Below are positions 34,337 through 46,800 of a stretch of 64,000 nt of DNA, piece after piece. Under the pieces are notes generated by a model. That model ran no database searches, was not told where the DNA came from, and saw only the letters and a list, made by a program, of their open reading frames with translations. Location of the stretch: NCBI GenBank assembly GCA_963995505.1, contig OZ023187.1, positions 813,501-877,500 of the forward strand, read 5' to 3'. Source of the DNA: Hypericum androsaemum (taxonomy: Eukaryota > Streptophyta > Magnoliopsida > Malpighiales > Hypericaceae). Position 1 is the first letter of the stretch. The number at the start of each line of letters is the position of its first letter. The position numbers and the translations under genes are program-made.

Positions 34337-35102
34337 ATGGGGTCGACGATGGATCAACCGAAGCAAAAGGCTGGGTTTGATATCAAAATCTGGGGTTGGT
34401 CCATCCTCTCGATCATCCCTTGGGCGATCAATGCAAGTGATAAAGTCGGGATGTCGAGCACTACTGATAAAGGGCTCCAAAGACGTGCGCAGTCGAGGAC
34501 TATTCTTGAGTATGGTGGTGGTCGAGCTAATCCTGTTCGGTTTAGACCGTATGTGTCTAAGTTCCCATGGCACACTGGGCCTAGAGCCTTCCTTTCTATG
34601 CTGTTTCCCCGTTATGGGCACTATTGTGGACCCAATTGGTCCAGCGGGAAAAATGGGGGATCGCTTTTGTGGGACAAGCGGCCGATTGATTGGTTGGATT
34701 ACTGCTGCTACTGCCACGATATGGGTTATGACAGTCACGATCAAGCGAAGCTGTTGGAGGCTGACTTGGCTTTTCTCGACTGCTTGGAGAAGCCTCATAT
34801 GGTGACAAAGGGCGATGCTAATGTTGCTCGCGTCTATAAGACAATGTGCATTACAGGTAAATCTTTCAACTGAAAAATAGCACATAGAGTTCCCGTGTGT
34901 TTCCATGGTTCTCTTCGCTAATCGTTTTAGATGACTTGCATCTCAATGCATAACAGGTTTGAGGAACATACTGATACCGTATAGAATGCAACTTGTGAAG
35001 CTACAGCCTGGCCAGTCTTTGATCAATTTTGGGTGGTTGGGCAATATGAAATGGAGCAGTATGATGGGTTTCAAGCCCCCTGAATCAGTGAAGCGGCACT
35101 GA
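34337..35102 (+). CDS. Phospholipase A2-like protein
   Basis: Two exons, 34337-34856 and 34957-35102, with a GT-AG intron in phase 1; 221 residues. The calcium-loop-like YGHYCGPNWSSG lies at about residues 93-104, and the catalytic CCYCHDMGYD at about 123-132 holds the His-Asp pair of secretory-type phospholipase A2. It is longer than classic plant secreted PLA2s and has no signal peptide: the N terminus is hydrophilic, followed by a short hydrophobic stretch (WSILSIIPWAI). In Arabidopsis the closest type I recall is the phospholipase A2 family protein At4g29070. Expected reaction: release of the sn-2 fatty acid from phospholipids with calcium. The gene is convergent with the CYP75A gene downstream. 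Confidence 0.82.
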
Positions 35103-35605
35103 CAACAATTCCGAACTGTTCTATCGAGATGGTATCTACGCTCGTGAAAATCAGCAGAACTCTGTACCTCTTTTCCCGGACAACGTTTATGTGCTACGAA
35201 GCTGCCTTAACATGCGAAGAAACCCTGGATCCTTTTGGTAAATCTTATTCTCTCAGGGGATTCACATAATTTTTGGTAGTAAATACGGTTTGCATATCGT
35301 TGCCTAGTGGGATTGTAAAGTTACAGGGAGTTGGCTATCTAATCCATAGTACCATCTCTAGTATATGATGCTCTGTAGATAAATAATCAGAACCTCATAT
35401 GAATCACTGATTATGAATCGGAATCAAATGCAAGTTATTCCCCTTAGGTGTGCATATGATGAGTACATGAAAGGCCAACAAGCCGAGGAGCTCTAGGCTT
35501 GCTCGGATTTTACCGTGTCATCCGGATTTCTTGCATTTATTCATCTTCGCAGCTGCGTTTATTTATCTTCTGAAAAAGGGCGGAGGACTAGTCGTCCGTC
35601 GCCCA
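35103..35605. other. Convergent spacer; left edge of CYP75A duplication
   Basis: Contains the 3' ends of the PLA2-like gene (plus) and CYP75A copy 1 (minus). 35340-35460 is repeated, diverged, at about 39555-39650 downstream of CYP75A copy 2 and marks one edge of the duplicated unit. Confidence 0.6.
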
Positions 35606-38056
35606 TCAACCATAATAAGCAGCTTTTGCCAGGCGAGGTGTGACTTTAGCGGCAAGCGGAATCTTCTTCTGCAAAGTAAGCCCGAACACCTCGTCCATGT
35701 CCAGCTCATGCACGTCCGCTGGGAGCTCCCAGTCGAATGCGTGGACCAACGTCCCTAGTATGTACTCCACGATCGTGATCCCCATTCGAGTCCCGGCACA
35801 GATCCTGCGCCCGGCCCCGAATGGGATCAGCTCGAAGTCATTCCCCCTCGGGTCGATCTTGGCCAGCCTCTCGTCCCTGATGAACCGGTCCGGGTCGAAG
35901 GCCTCGGACTGTTCCCACACGTCGGGGTCCCGCCCGATGGCCCATATGTTGACGCTGAGCCGGGTGTTGGCCGGGATGTAGTACCCGCCCACCACGCATG
36001 GCTCGGTGGAGACACGTGGCAGGTTGAGAGGGGTGGAGGGGTGCTTCCGGAAGGTCTCCTTGCAGATGGCCTGGAGGAAGGGTAGTCTGGGCAAGTCGGA
36101 TTCTTGGAGGCGCCGGTCCCGACCGATTACCGTGTCCATCTCCTGGTGGGCCCGGGCTAGGATGGACTTGTTCTTGATCATTTCCGAAAGTGCCCATTCG
36201 ATGATGCTCGAGGATGTGTCCGTACCTGCGGCGAACAAGTCCTTATGTAGGGAAAAGACAAAAAAAAAATGAACAAGGCATTAGTTAATCTTTATCTTCA
36301 GATTAATTACAATTATAAACACAATTTATTATGGTTTTTTTCTTTATTGTTGGATTAATATTTGCAAAAATACAAAATTTTGTGTGTATAACTTATAATT
36401 TGAGTGGAGTAAAATAAAAAATGTAACAATTTTTATATGACTATTTTAAGATTGAATGGGGGCAGATTATGGCTCCACCACCAATTGAAATCTTTTACAA
36501 ATTAGAAATGAGAACTTTTGTATCGAGACAAAATTTACCAAACCTAACCTTACACTCTCTACCTAAACGAATTTTTTTTCCTATACAAGAGGATCTTTAC
36601 CAAGTTGTCGGACTTTTATAGTTTTATTTCGATCTAAAAAGTCAAATACCGTTAACATTTAGTTTTTATCGAATTGAAAAACACACGTATACGTACCAAT
36701 ATGAGAGCCTTGACATTGATGAGACTGAGCCGCTCCCCATCAGAATTAGACATCACGACGTCGACAAAGTCGGCCTTCTCTTTCCTCTCGTGGGCAGTCC
36801 TATTATGTTCCTCGATCATCCTAGTGATTAGGGCATCCCATTTCTTGTGGAGCTTCTTCATCCCACGTTCGATTCCTTGCAGGTCCATCCACGCGATGGA
36901 TGGGATGAAATCCCCGATGTTGAAGGTCCCCGAGGTGATCATGAGCTCAACCACCATGTCCTTGAACTCGTTCGACTCGCTCCCCTTTGTCTCGAACACT
37001 CTCTGACTCAGCATCATCTGCCCGATGATGTTCGCCATGGCATAGTTGAGCATGTCGGGGATTACAATGGGCTCGTTCTTCGAACTCGAGTCAAACATGG
37101 CACAGATCATGTGCCCTAGCTCGGTGGTCCGGACCCAGGCCCAGTCGTCGGTGGCCTTCCCTCCGAGCATGTGGATGTTGCTCAGCTTTCTGAGCAGCTT
37201 CCACCTCGACCCGTAATCAGCAAAGACCATGTTCTGCATGCACAGTTTTGGCAAGTGTATTTTTTGATAATATCAAAAGGGATACAGTGACAATGTCAAG
37301 AATTTTGTGTCGCACGTAGCTATATAAAAACTAAAAAGTAAAAGGTATAATCCAAATATCGAACATATTACAGTGTACAAAAACATAAGTCAATGTTCAT
37401 AAATAGACAAAAAAGAAAATGTTGTTCAATAACCAATTTAGTATTAGAGGCAAATTTCAAAATTTGAAGGAATAAATACAAAATATCTATATTAAACTTG
37501 TAATTCCTATATACTTCTAGTTAGGGTCAGGATTAATCTGTCAACCGGATATCAACGTTATAAAAAAACTAGCCAATTGGCTACGCGACTAGGCAATCCA
37601 CTCCTCCTCGAGTGGAGCAAAAAGGCTAAACTCCAACAACATTTTTTTTCAGAATAGTAATAAAAGCTAAAACTGATGAACCTGGGAGTCGTAGGCCAAG
37701 TGGGTGGCTCCGGCGTTGGGTGGCCGGTTGGAGAAATTCAGGTCAAGGGTCTTAAGGAAGGCCTTGGCGGAGTCCGGCGTGGAGGCGACGACCATACCAC
37801 AGGTGCCCATTTTGAGGTAAAACACAGGGCCATACTGCTTGGCCATCCTGGCCAAGGCCACATGAGGCTTGGTGCCCAGCAGCGGAATGGCGCCGATGAC
37901 CGGCCAGCCCTTGGGCCCCGGCGGGAGCGGATACTTGGACGGCCAGTGCAACCTCTTGAGGACGTTCTTGATGAAGAAGTGGGTGATCAGGAAGAGGACC
38001 GCCGCGACGGCCAGCTCCCGACCGAGGAGGAAAGTGTTCGGTTGTAGCGTTTGCAT
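35606..38056 (-). CDS. F3'5'H: Flavonoid 3',5'-hydroxylase (CYP75A), copy 1
   Basis: Three exons on the minus strand: 38056-37682, 37233-36697, 36241-35606, all joined in phase 0; 515 residues, a normal length for this family. The N-terminal anchor ([20 protein letters not shown]) and proline hinge ([13 protein letters not shown]) place it on the ER. P450 signatures: oxygen-binding AAGTDTSS at the start of exon 3, the ExxR helix KETFR, and the heme loop [10 protein letters not shown]. Family-specific sequence such as [17 protein letters not shown] and [12 protein letters not shown] points to CYP75A, which hydroxylates the flavonoid B ring at 3' and 5' to give delphinidin- and myricetin-type compounds. 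A CYP75B (3'-hydroxylase) assignment is less likely; activity cannot be settled from sequence alone. No broken residue was seen. Confidence 0.9.
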
Positions 38057-38117
38057 AACGTTGTACCTATGGCATGCCCCAAAAAAATCATACACACATA
38101 CAAAGGTTTACGTGCAA

Positions 38118-38125
38118 TTTAAATA
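38118..38125 (-). promoter_or_regulatory. TATA box of CYP75A copy 1
   Basis: TATTTAAA on the minus strand about 62 bp before the start codon, in the context CCTATTTAAATTGC. The same context is conserved in copy 2. Confidence 0.65.
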
Positions 38126-38140
38126 GGGTTTAACCTCCGG

Positions 38141-38164
38141 TGTTAGGTGATGTGTAAGCACGTG
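38141..38164 (-). promoter_or_regulatory. MYB AC element and G-box of CYP75A copy 1
   Basis: Minus strand: ACCTAACA (38141-38148), a match to the MYB AC-element consensus, lies 10 bp from a perfect CACGTG G-box (38159-38164). The pair would suit control by a MYB-bHLH-WD40 complex, the known regulator of late anthocyanin genes. This is inference from motifs. Confidence 0.55.
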
Positions 38165-40148
38165 AGTGAGGTTCCGGTTCAAACTAACACATTTATATAT
38201 TCTCACCAAAACTAATACATTTATATATATATACACACATGATATGGCATGCCCCAAAAAAACCATACACATAGAAGAATGGTTTTCATGGGAAAAAGGG
38301 AGATAAAAAGGGTCAAGATCAAGAGCTAAGTTACTTGAATTTATTTAATTTTTTTTATTCAAATGTTACGAATGTAAAAGACGTTGAGAGAATTGCTTTC
38401 TAAAGAGGCGTGATAGTTCACAAAAAGGTAAGAAGAATATGAGAAAGAGGATATTTTGGTTATTTCAGATATTTATATGGTTAATTAAAATCTTGGAGTC
38501 GAATATCATCTTTGAATGTGACAAGTAATAACAACAAGTATTTACTATTGTATGTTTTCAATAGTTCGAACTCGAAAACTCTTAGTTATGCTCGAATAAT
38601 TTAGTCGGTCCTAAAAGATATATACATGCAGCAAATTGTGAATTTTCACAATGAGGAGTTTTGTGTATCGTATGGTTCTCAATGTTGTTCTTAAATTGGG
38701 AGACGTACAGCTTCATCAACCGGTTTTATTGAATTTGTGAGGCTACAGAGCTCCAATTAATTTTCCGGCCATTTTTGGAAAGTGCATTCCCGGATTAGTC
38801 TTGGTTTCTCCTACAAGGCCAAGTACTTTCTTTTCGTTCTTCAAGAAAAAATTTCCATTTACCTCTTTCTAATTAAACAGGGGAAAAAAGGATCCATATT
38901 CTCCTCTTTCCCACAACGAGAATTTTTTCCAACCATTGTTGAATTATTTGGGACGTGTCTTATTCTTAGGAGTGAATATCACCTAGTAATAAATACTTGT
39001 ACCTCGGAGAGTAAAGATAAGTTTCATAAAATAAAGGATGGCTTACTAAAGTAAAATTGAGAGTGATTTTTTTATTTTTTTTGTTAACAATACATTATTT
39101 CTACATGCTAACTCTAGAGTTGAGTTGCCACCATCAAATTTGAAATAGCAAGTTAAACACCGATGATAAACTGGAGTAAGGTAAAAATAAGCCAATAATA
39201 AACCAGAGTAAAATAAAGATAGCGTCAAGTCATGGCCATGGTGGACTCGAACATTTCGAGATATCGATAACTAGGGGCTTGACTTGTATTAGAACTCTTT
39301 GAAAGTCAGGTAATTCTAGGGGATTGTCCCAGGTTTTAGGATAGGAAAAATTATACATAGCGAGTTTATTTGCTATTAGTTTTTGTTGCGTGATTGATTT
39401 GTATCCAATATTATCGAAGTAACTTTTTTCCCAATTACCTTTTTTCACTACGTTTTGCAGTATTGGGTCTAGTGAAGTTCTCAATTACAAACCTCCTACG
39501 ATTGTAGGGAGAGCCACCACACGGGAGTAATCCATTGTAGATACCAAAAAAAATAATGGTACCATCTCTAGAATATAATGCTCTGTAAATAAATACATAT
39601 CACTGATTATGAATTGGAATCAAATGTAAGTTATTCCTCTAAGGTGTGTAGTCTGTATGAATGTTTTATAATCTCGACCGGTCAATCAAATCGAATTTAA
39701 GCGCCATCATCGGTAACAAGAGAGTACCGGTGGAGTATCAACACCGTCTCCGCGTCATTCCAAGCTGCTCTAAGCTTTGCGAATATGAATGTCCCCATTT
39801 GGCTGCACATAATAAAGATTTTATTTGATTTATTAGCTTGACTGATGTGTTTGATTATCATAAAATAATTATACTAAATTTTGGTAGGTTGAATTTTGCC
39901 GTGTGCTATTTGTGATATTACTGACCAGCACGAACTCTCTATTAATTGACTCAATGATCAATTCAACGAGTATTCAAATCGCATCTAGTTTTAACTAGAA
40001 AAAGGAACATTCAAAGATGTAAATATCCGGGAAATTTAGTGCTGAATACATGTGATCAAAAGCCCCAAAAGAAATACTAACACAGATCTTCGTTGATACT
40101 TTTATTTATCTTCTGAAAAAGAGCAGATGACCAGTCGTCCGGTACCCA
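38165..40148. other. Upstream region of CYP75A copy 1 and spacer to copy 2
   Basis: 38650-39000 is homologous to about 45390-45712 upstream of copy 2 (shared TTAAATTGGGAGACGT, GCTACA(G/A)AGCTCCAATT, TTCCCGGATTAG). 39555-39650 is homologous to 35340-35460. The junction between the two duplicated units lies at about 39000-39555. No other gene seen. Confidence 0.6.
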
Positions 40149-43100
40149 TCAACCATAATAAGCAGATGTCGCCAAGCGAGGTGTGACTTTCGCGGCTAGC
40201 GGGATCTTCTTCTGCAAGGCAAGCCCGAACACCTCGTCCATGTCCAGCTCATCCACGCCGGCTGGGAGCTCCCAGTCGAACGCGTGGATCAACGTCCCCA
40301 GTATGTACTCCACGAGCGTGATCCCCATCCGGGTCCCGGCGCAGATCCGGCGCCCGGCCCCGAACGGGATCATCTCGAAGTCGTTCCCCCTAGGGTCGAT
40401 CTTGGCCAGCCTCTTGTCCCTGATGAACCGGTCTGGGTCAAACCACTCGGGGTGGTCCCACACTTCGGGGTCCCGACCAATGCCCCATATGTTGACGCTG
40501 AGCCGGGTGTTGGCCGGGATGTAGTATCCGCCCACCACGCATGGCTCGGCGGAGACACGTGGCAGGTTGAGAGGGGTGGAGGGATGCATCCGGAAGGTCT
40601 CCTTGCAGATGGCCTGGAGGAAGGGTAGTTTGGGCAAGTCGGATTCTTGGAGGCGGCGGTCCCGACCAATTACCATGTCCATCTCCTGGTGGGCCCGGGC
40701 TAGGATGGACTTGTTCTTGATCATTTCCGAAAGTGCCCATTCGATGATGCTCGAGGATGTGTCCGTACCTGCGGAGAACAAGTTCTTTTGTAGGGGAAAA
40801 CAAAAAAAAAGAAGAAGGCATCAGTTAATCTTCATCTTCCGAAATATTTTTTTTGCAAATTTATAAATATTGTGGGTGAATTTGTAATATGAATGGAGTC
40901 GAATTAAAAACCAAACAATTTTTTATGACTATTTTGAAATTGAGTAGAGGCAAAATTTTATTCGGCTTGTATTTGAAAATTTTTACCATTTAGAAATGTG
41001 AATTTTGGACGGAGACAAAATTTACTACACCTAACATTCCACTCTCCCTTAACACCTAAGCGTGTTTTCTTTTATCTAGGTAGGGCGCGCTAACAGAACC
41101 GTCCCAGTTGGTACCTATTCCGAAAATTTAGGCCCCGCTATTAGATATTTTTGGATAATTTTTTACTTTGTTCTAAAATACAACATATAAAATAGTATTG
41201 AATTGATATCTTGAAGATATATGGTGCCCAATTGGGAAGACGCTAAACAATATATAACAAACATATATTTTCCATAAATTTTTATATGCAAAAGTCAACA
41301 ATGTACTGTCACCCCTTTTTATGAAAAAATAATAACAATGCATCGTCACCATCGTGTACGACTTAATGAAATTTCGGGAATATAAAGCCGCAAAATCAGA
41401 AATGACATGCAGAAGATCCTTGGTCCCATTTTTCTATTTTTAGCTGATTTATCTCAAACGTTTTTTTTAGGAACGATTTATCTCAAACTGATCACCACAT
41501 GTGTATAGATATAGAAACATTGTTTAGAAAACTAATTAATTCCATGTGACCTAGGGGATTGTTTCCGGAATTTCTTTAATCGAATTGGACCCACTCCTAA
41601 TGATTTTTTTTTGTTGAAATAGCAGAATTTTATTAATGTTAATATTTGTACACGTAGATGTGTGAAGTTTTGAGTTCTATGTATATAGTTGCAGTCACGA
41701 ATTTTATTAAAAATCTATCGTGGTAAATTTTTGTGAGGAAATGCACGACGAGAAAAATATACTCGAGATTACTGCTAAAGCTTTTACAGATAATTAGTAT
41801 TGTGATATTATTATATATACTAAATTAATGATAACTGGTTCGAATGGTAGATAGTAAGTTGTTTGAATTACGCTAAGAAGGTCTTAGATTAAGTCTGATA
41901 AATGATTATCGGAAGAAATACCTCTAAAATAAAGTACAATAATTTTAGAGTTTAGTCATTCCAATAACATAATTACCTAGATTTATGTATCGCATTAGAT
42001 TCATATGCCACATTAATCGAAATATCAACATCGCATTTTAATTTTCGGTGCCAGATATAAGTGGTATAGCCAAAAAATCTAATATAAAAGATCCAATAAA
42101 AATCTGAGAGACCTGGCACCGAAAATTAATAAATAAAAAGCGATATTGTATTAATAGAGTCTGAACTGACGTAGACATAATACCGAAAATGCTCGAAATA
42201 ATCTTGCTATAAAAAGTGATAGATAAATATGGATAATACGTACCAATATGAGAGCCTTGACATTAATGAGACTGAGCCTCTCCCCATCAGAATTAACGGC
42301 GTCGCGATTGGACATCACGACGTCGACAAAGTCGGGCTTCCCTTTCCTCTGGTGGGCCGTCCTATCATGTTCCTCGATCATCCTTGTGATTAGGGCATCC
42401 CATTTCTTGTGGAGCTTCTTCATCCCGCGTTCGATCCCCTGCAGGTCCATCCATGCGATTGACGGGATGAAGTCCCCGATGTTGAAGTACCCTGCAGTGG
42501 TCATGAGCTCGACCACCATGTCCTTGAACTCGTTTGCCTCGGTCCCCGTTGTCTCGAACACCCTCCGGCTGAGCATCACCTGCCCGATGATGTTTGCCAT
42601 GGCGTAGTTGAGCATTTCGGGGATGACGACCAGCTCGTTCTTCGAGCTCGCATCGGACATGGCGCGGATCATGTGTCCGAGCTCGGAGGTCCGGACCTTG
42701 GCCCAGTCGTCGATGGCCTTCCCTCCGAGCATATGGAGGTTGCTCAGCTTTCTTAGCAGCTTCCACCTCAACCCGTAGTCAGCAAAGACCATGTCCTGCA
42801 TGCACATTATTTGATAAGTTTACTTCGTTGAATACACCAAAATGAATATAGCGACAATGTCAAGAATTTTTGTAACATGTGGCCACATAAATGTAAAATT
42901 AAAATATCGAACATGTTAGGGCAGAGGAAGCCCAATATACAGTAGCCAACTTCAATATGTTTCACAATAGAAATTAGAGTTCTATCCTAGTTAAAATTTT
43001 GAGAAAAATCCTAACAGAACATATTATAACGTACTTAAACTTAAGTTAATGTTCATAATTTAACCAAAAAAGGAAAATTGTGTAACCAATTTATTACTAG

Positions 43101-43792
43101 AGGCAAATTTCAAAATTTGAAGGTACAATTACAAAATGACTAAATTAAATTTGTAATTGATATAGGCTGTCATGACTAACCAAGTGGTTATGCCACTAGA
43201 CACAATCCACTCCTCCTCAAGTGGAGCAAAATGCTAAACTGAGTAAACTCCAACAACTAATTGGTAATAGGAAAAAAAAAGTTATAAAGCTTAAACTTTA
43301 ATCGGTTGGTATAGTAGGTATTTCAATGTTGTGTAAACAAAAACATGGTAATAAAAAAAAGCTAAAACTAACGCCAAAACCACTCCAAAAATAACAAAGA
43401 CAATCTATAGAATTGACCTGGGAGTCGTAGGCCAGGTGGGTGGCGCCGGCGTTGGGTGGACGGTTGGCGAAATTCAGGTCAAGTGTCTTAAGGAAGGCCT
43501 TAGCGGAGTCCGGCGTGGAGGCCACGACCATATCACAGGTGCCCATTTTGAGGTACAAGACAGGGCCATATTGCTTGGCCATTCTGGCCAGAGCCACATG
43601 AGGCATTGTGCCCAGCAGCGGAATGGCGCCGATGACCGGCCATCCCTTGGGCCCCGGCGGGAGCGGGTACTTCGACGGCCGGTGCGAGCTCTTGAGGACG
43701 TTCTTGACGAAGAAGTGGGTGATCAGGAAGAGGACCGCCGCGACGGCCAGCTCCCGGCCGAGGAAGAAAGTATCCGGTTGTAACATTTGCAT
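40149..43792 (-). CDS. F3'5'H: Flavonoid 3',5'-hydroxylase (CYP75A), copy 2
   Basis: Three exons on the minus strand: 43792-43418, 42795-42244, 40784-40149, all phase 0; 520 residues. Same anchor, hinge, ExxR and heme motifs as copy 1 ([10 protein letters not shown]). It is a close tandem paralogue. Exon 2 is 15 nt longer, adding residues RDAVN after VVMSN. The oxygen-binding motif reads SAGTDTSS. Exon 1 starts [17 protein letters not shown]. Intron 2 (40785-42243, 1459 bp) is three times as long as in copy 1 (455 bp) and contains a hairpin-forming inverted repeat. The frame is intact, so both copies should be functional enzymes; differences in substrate preference or expression cannot be read from sequence. 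Confidence 0.9.
42014..42165. repeat. Inverted repeat in intron 2 of CYP75A copy 2
   Basis: TTAATTTTCGGTGCCAG (about 42037-42053) pairs with CTGGCACCGAAAATTAA (about 42114-42130), and pairing continues outwards with mismatches through ATCGC/GCGAT and TTAAT. Arms are roughly 40 bp with a loop of about 60 bp. It may be a small MITE or a hairpin-forming transcript segment. Confidence 0.6.
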
Positions 43793-43846
43793 AACGATGT
43801 AGCTAAGTATCTAGGGCATAATGCATGCAATAAGGTTTACGTCGAA

Positions 43847-43854
43847 TTTAAATA
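43847..43854 (-). promoter_or_regulatory. TATA box of CYP75A copy 2
   Basis: TATTTAAA on the minus strand about 55 bp before the start codon, within CCTATTTAAATTCG, matching copy 1. Confidence 0.65.
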
Positions 43855-43869
43855 GGGTTTCACCTCCGG

Positions 43870-43893
43870 TGTTAGGTGGTGTATTGGCACGCG
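43870..43893 (-). promoter_or_regulatory. MYB AC element of CYP75A copy 2; G-box altered
   Basis: ACCTAACA (43870-43877, minus strand) is conserved. At the spot where copy 1 has CACGTG, this copy has plus-strand CACGCG (43888-43893), so the palindromic G-box core is lost. Confidence 0.5.
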
Positions 43894-46800
43894 TTTCTGT
43901 TCAACTAATACATTATACATTTATATATACATGATATAGCATGACCGAAAACAATATTATACACATAAAAGAACGATTTTAAAGAGGGAGAAAAAATATG
44001 GATGAGTTTATCTGAATTGCAAAATTTGAATTTATTTTAAGGAAGTTTTGTGAGAGGGACATTGTAGTCAATAAATTCAAATTGTTCCGTAACCGTTGAT
44101 TACAAGATTCTGAAAAGGTGGAACCGTATTCAGAATTTTGAAATAAGGTTCCGGACCGATTCTCAGAACCTATAGTTTTGGGGACATCCGTTTTCAAGGT
44201 TCTGCTTTTTATTTTTTTGAATTATTTTGGAGAACAAATAAATTACGTATCATTAGCTCCAAAGAAATTAAAGCCCATTTATTTCTCTTACTTTTGTAAA
44301 ATGAAAATATTTATAGAGAACTTTTAATCAATAGAGATTAAGAGAGAATTGAGAATAGATAGTATAAATTTTGAAGAATGAAAAGGGTCATTACGATTAT
44401 GGTTTTGGAAAAATTACAAATCGGAATCTCTTTAAAAAATTTTGAAATGATTTTTGGAACGTTGACAACAATTTCGAATTTGGTTATCGAAACCTCCGAG
44501 TCGAATAGAACCATGATCACGCCTTATTTTAGATAGTACTGTTTAGTGCTTTATTCACGACTACCAGATATTCGAGAAAAAGGCTAGAAGAAGATGATAA
44601 AGAGGGTATTTTAGAATTCTATATGGTTATGGTAAAAGTAAAATGGTCATGAAGGACGTGCGATTGCAACTTTTCAAATTACAGAAACGTAAATTTTTTA
44701 AAGCGTAAAGATAAAAGTGTATATTTCATGATACATACCTCACATAAGAGAGAATTTTACCTTAAAGGATATTATTGGTCGAAAAATACATGGTGTTCGA
44801 CTAATTACACCGATTAATATACATTCGAATTAGATAGGATATTTGAAAAGTGACAAAAATCTTTCAACAAATACTTAACACCTATGTATTTTCAAAGAAT
44901 CAAATTGAGTTACCTTAATTAAATTAAAACAATTATGTTATTAGTTAATCTAAGTGATGATTTTATTATGTATAAAGATATGTACACGGTGAGGAATTAG
45001 GTGTATTTTTTGGTATAAGGAGTTTGGGTGTATTTTATGGTTCTCAATGTTAATTTTTTATTATAAAAAAGATTGGTATATATTAACTCCATAATTATAC
45101 CATTTACAACTATTGGTAGTCTCTATCTAGAGTGCCAACACAAATAGCAGTAACTAATTACAAGATGGAGCCTCTCAAGTCTCATCTAAATGAGTCCATG
45201 TACAAAAAAATCTTGATGGCCAAATTCCTAGATGGAGTTTGACCATCGCAACAATTCGTGAGCTCGAAAGAGAATTGAAAAAGAATTGAATGAGTAAGAA
45301 GTTCACTGTTATTCTTCGCCCCTTAAAAAAATTACTCAATTTTGTGTTGAGATATAAATTGCAAATCAAATCTTTTTAATCATATAGCCCAATAAATCTT
45401 CTCAATGTTAATCTTAAATTGGGAGACGTCTACCCTCATCAACCAGATTTTAATGCACTGGTGGGGCTACAAAGCTCCAATTGATTTGTCGGCCATTTGT
45501 GGAAAGGGTTTTCCCGGATTAGGTTTCTCCTACAGGGAAGGAAATTTCTTTTCGTTCTTCAAGAAAGAATTCCCTTTTTACATCTTTCTAATTAAAAGGG
45601 GGAAAAAGATCCATATTCTTCTTTTTCCCAAAACGAGAATATTTTCCAATCTATGTTGAATGATTTGGGACGTACCTTATTCTTATGAGTGTATATCACC
45701 TAGTTGCTTGTGAGGCTTAAAAAATTAATATGTTTCTAAAGAAAATAAGTTATTATATGTAATGTTAACATTATAAGAGTAATATGTTCATGGTGATTTA
45801 ACGTCTCTGACCACCAATGGCAATATGAGAGTTCATACTGTTCTAATCCGATCTCGGGGGAGGCTTCGATGGTCTAATTCTGTCGAGGAACTTTGCTATC
45901 AAGATCTTATTTTATACTTAGACTCACTAAGCTAGCTTATTTTACATATATTATGTTTTTGTTTTCTTAGATTAGGGTGTGGATTGCGGAGACATTAAGT
46001 GAGCACTCTTTTTCCCTGTCGAAGTTTTTCTCAGAATTTTACTACGATATTTTTAGCGAGGCTCTCTAGGAGATATCCACACCGAAATTGTAATTTGTAA
46101 CTACTATAATAGCGCAACATATAGATCTACTTATTAAAAAAACTACCACTATGGGAGTGAGATTTGAATGATTGCTTTAACTGTAATAGTGATAATTTCA
46201 TACTAACAAACAAAGGGAGAATTGTTTTAGCTAAAATATGAATTTTCAAGTTAAACTCTTGAAAACACAGTATTTAACAGGTATTTAAAAAAATTATTTG
46301 ACTCAAACATTTAGCAGGTATTCAAATGCCATTGTCATAACGATGATAATTTTTTGTTTAAATTCTAATATTTAAAGTCTATTACTGAGGGATCCAATTT
46401 TAAAAAGTACTTTTATCGATAATATTTTTACATTTACTCGGCTTAAACCTATGTACTTATCTAGTGAATTCAATTTTTTTTTTTACCATTAGAAATTCGA
46501 CTCATGTTTAGCTATTCAACTTTCCATACCAGTACACAAGGATAAACGTTAGATACCTATAAAATAGTAACATTTTTAGACCGCATTTCGAAAAGATAAA
46601 GGGAAAAGGATTTCAACATCCGACATTATGTGCTCTAGAAGGGGCTCGCCATTTTAAAAAGATGAGTGGTAAAGTACAATATAGGACAATTGTAAAAAAG
46701 AGAGTGCAATATAGGACAATCAGGACCAAAAAAATCTCTCCGTTTTGTATGGCTCATACAATATCATAGCGGAATTCTTTATAAACGGCAATTTAACATC

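Noticed and set aside
34331..34906. Long minus-strand frame opposite the PLA2-like exon 1
   Set aside because: The plus strand carries the conserved phospholipase motifs and correct splice sites. The minus frame is an antisense shadow.
35640..38126. Plus-strand frames across the CYP75A copy 1 exons
   Set aside because: They are shadows of GC-rich P450 exons on the minus strand, repeated at the same places in copy 2, without their own motifs.
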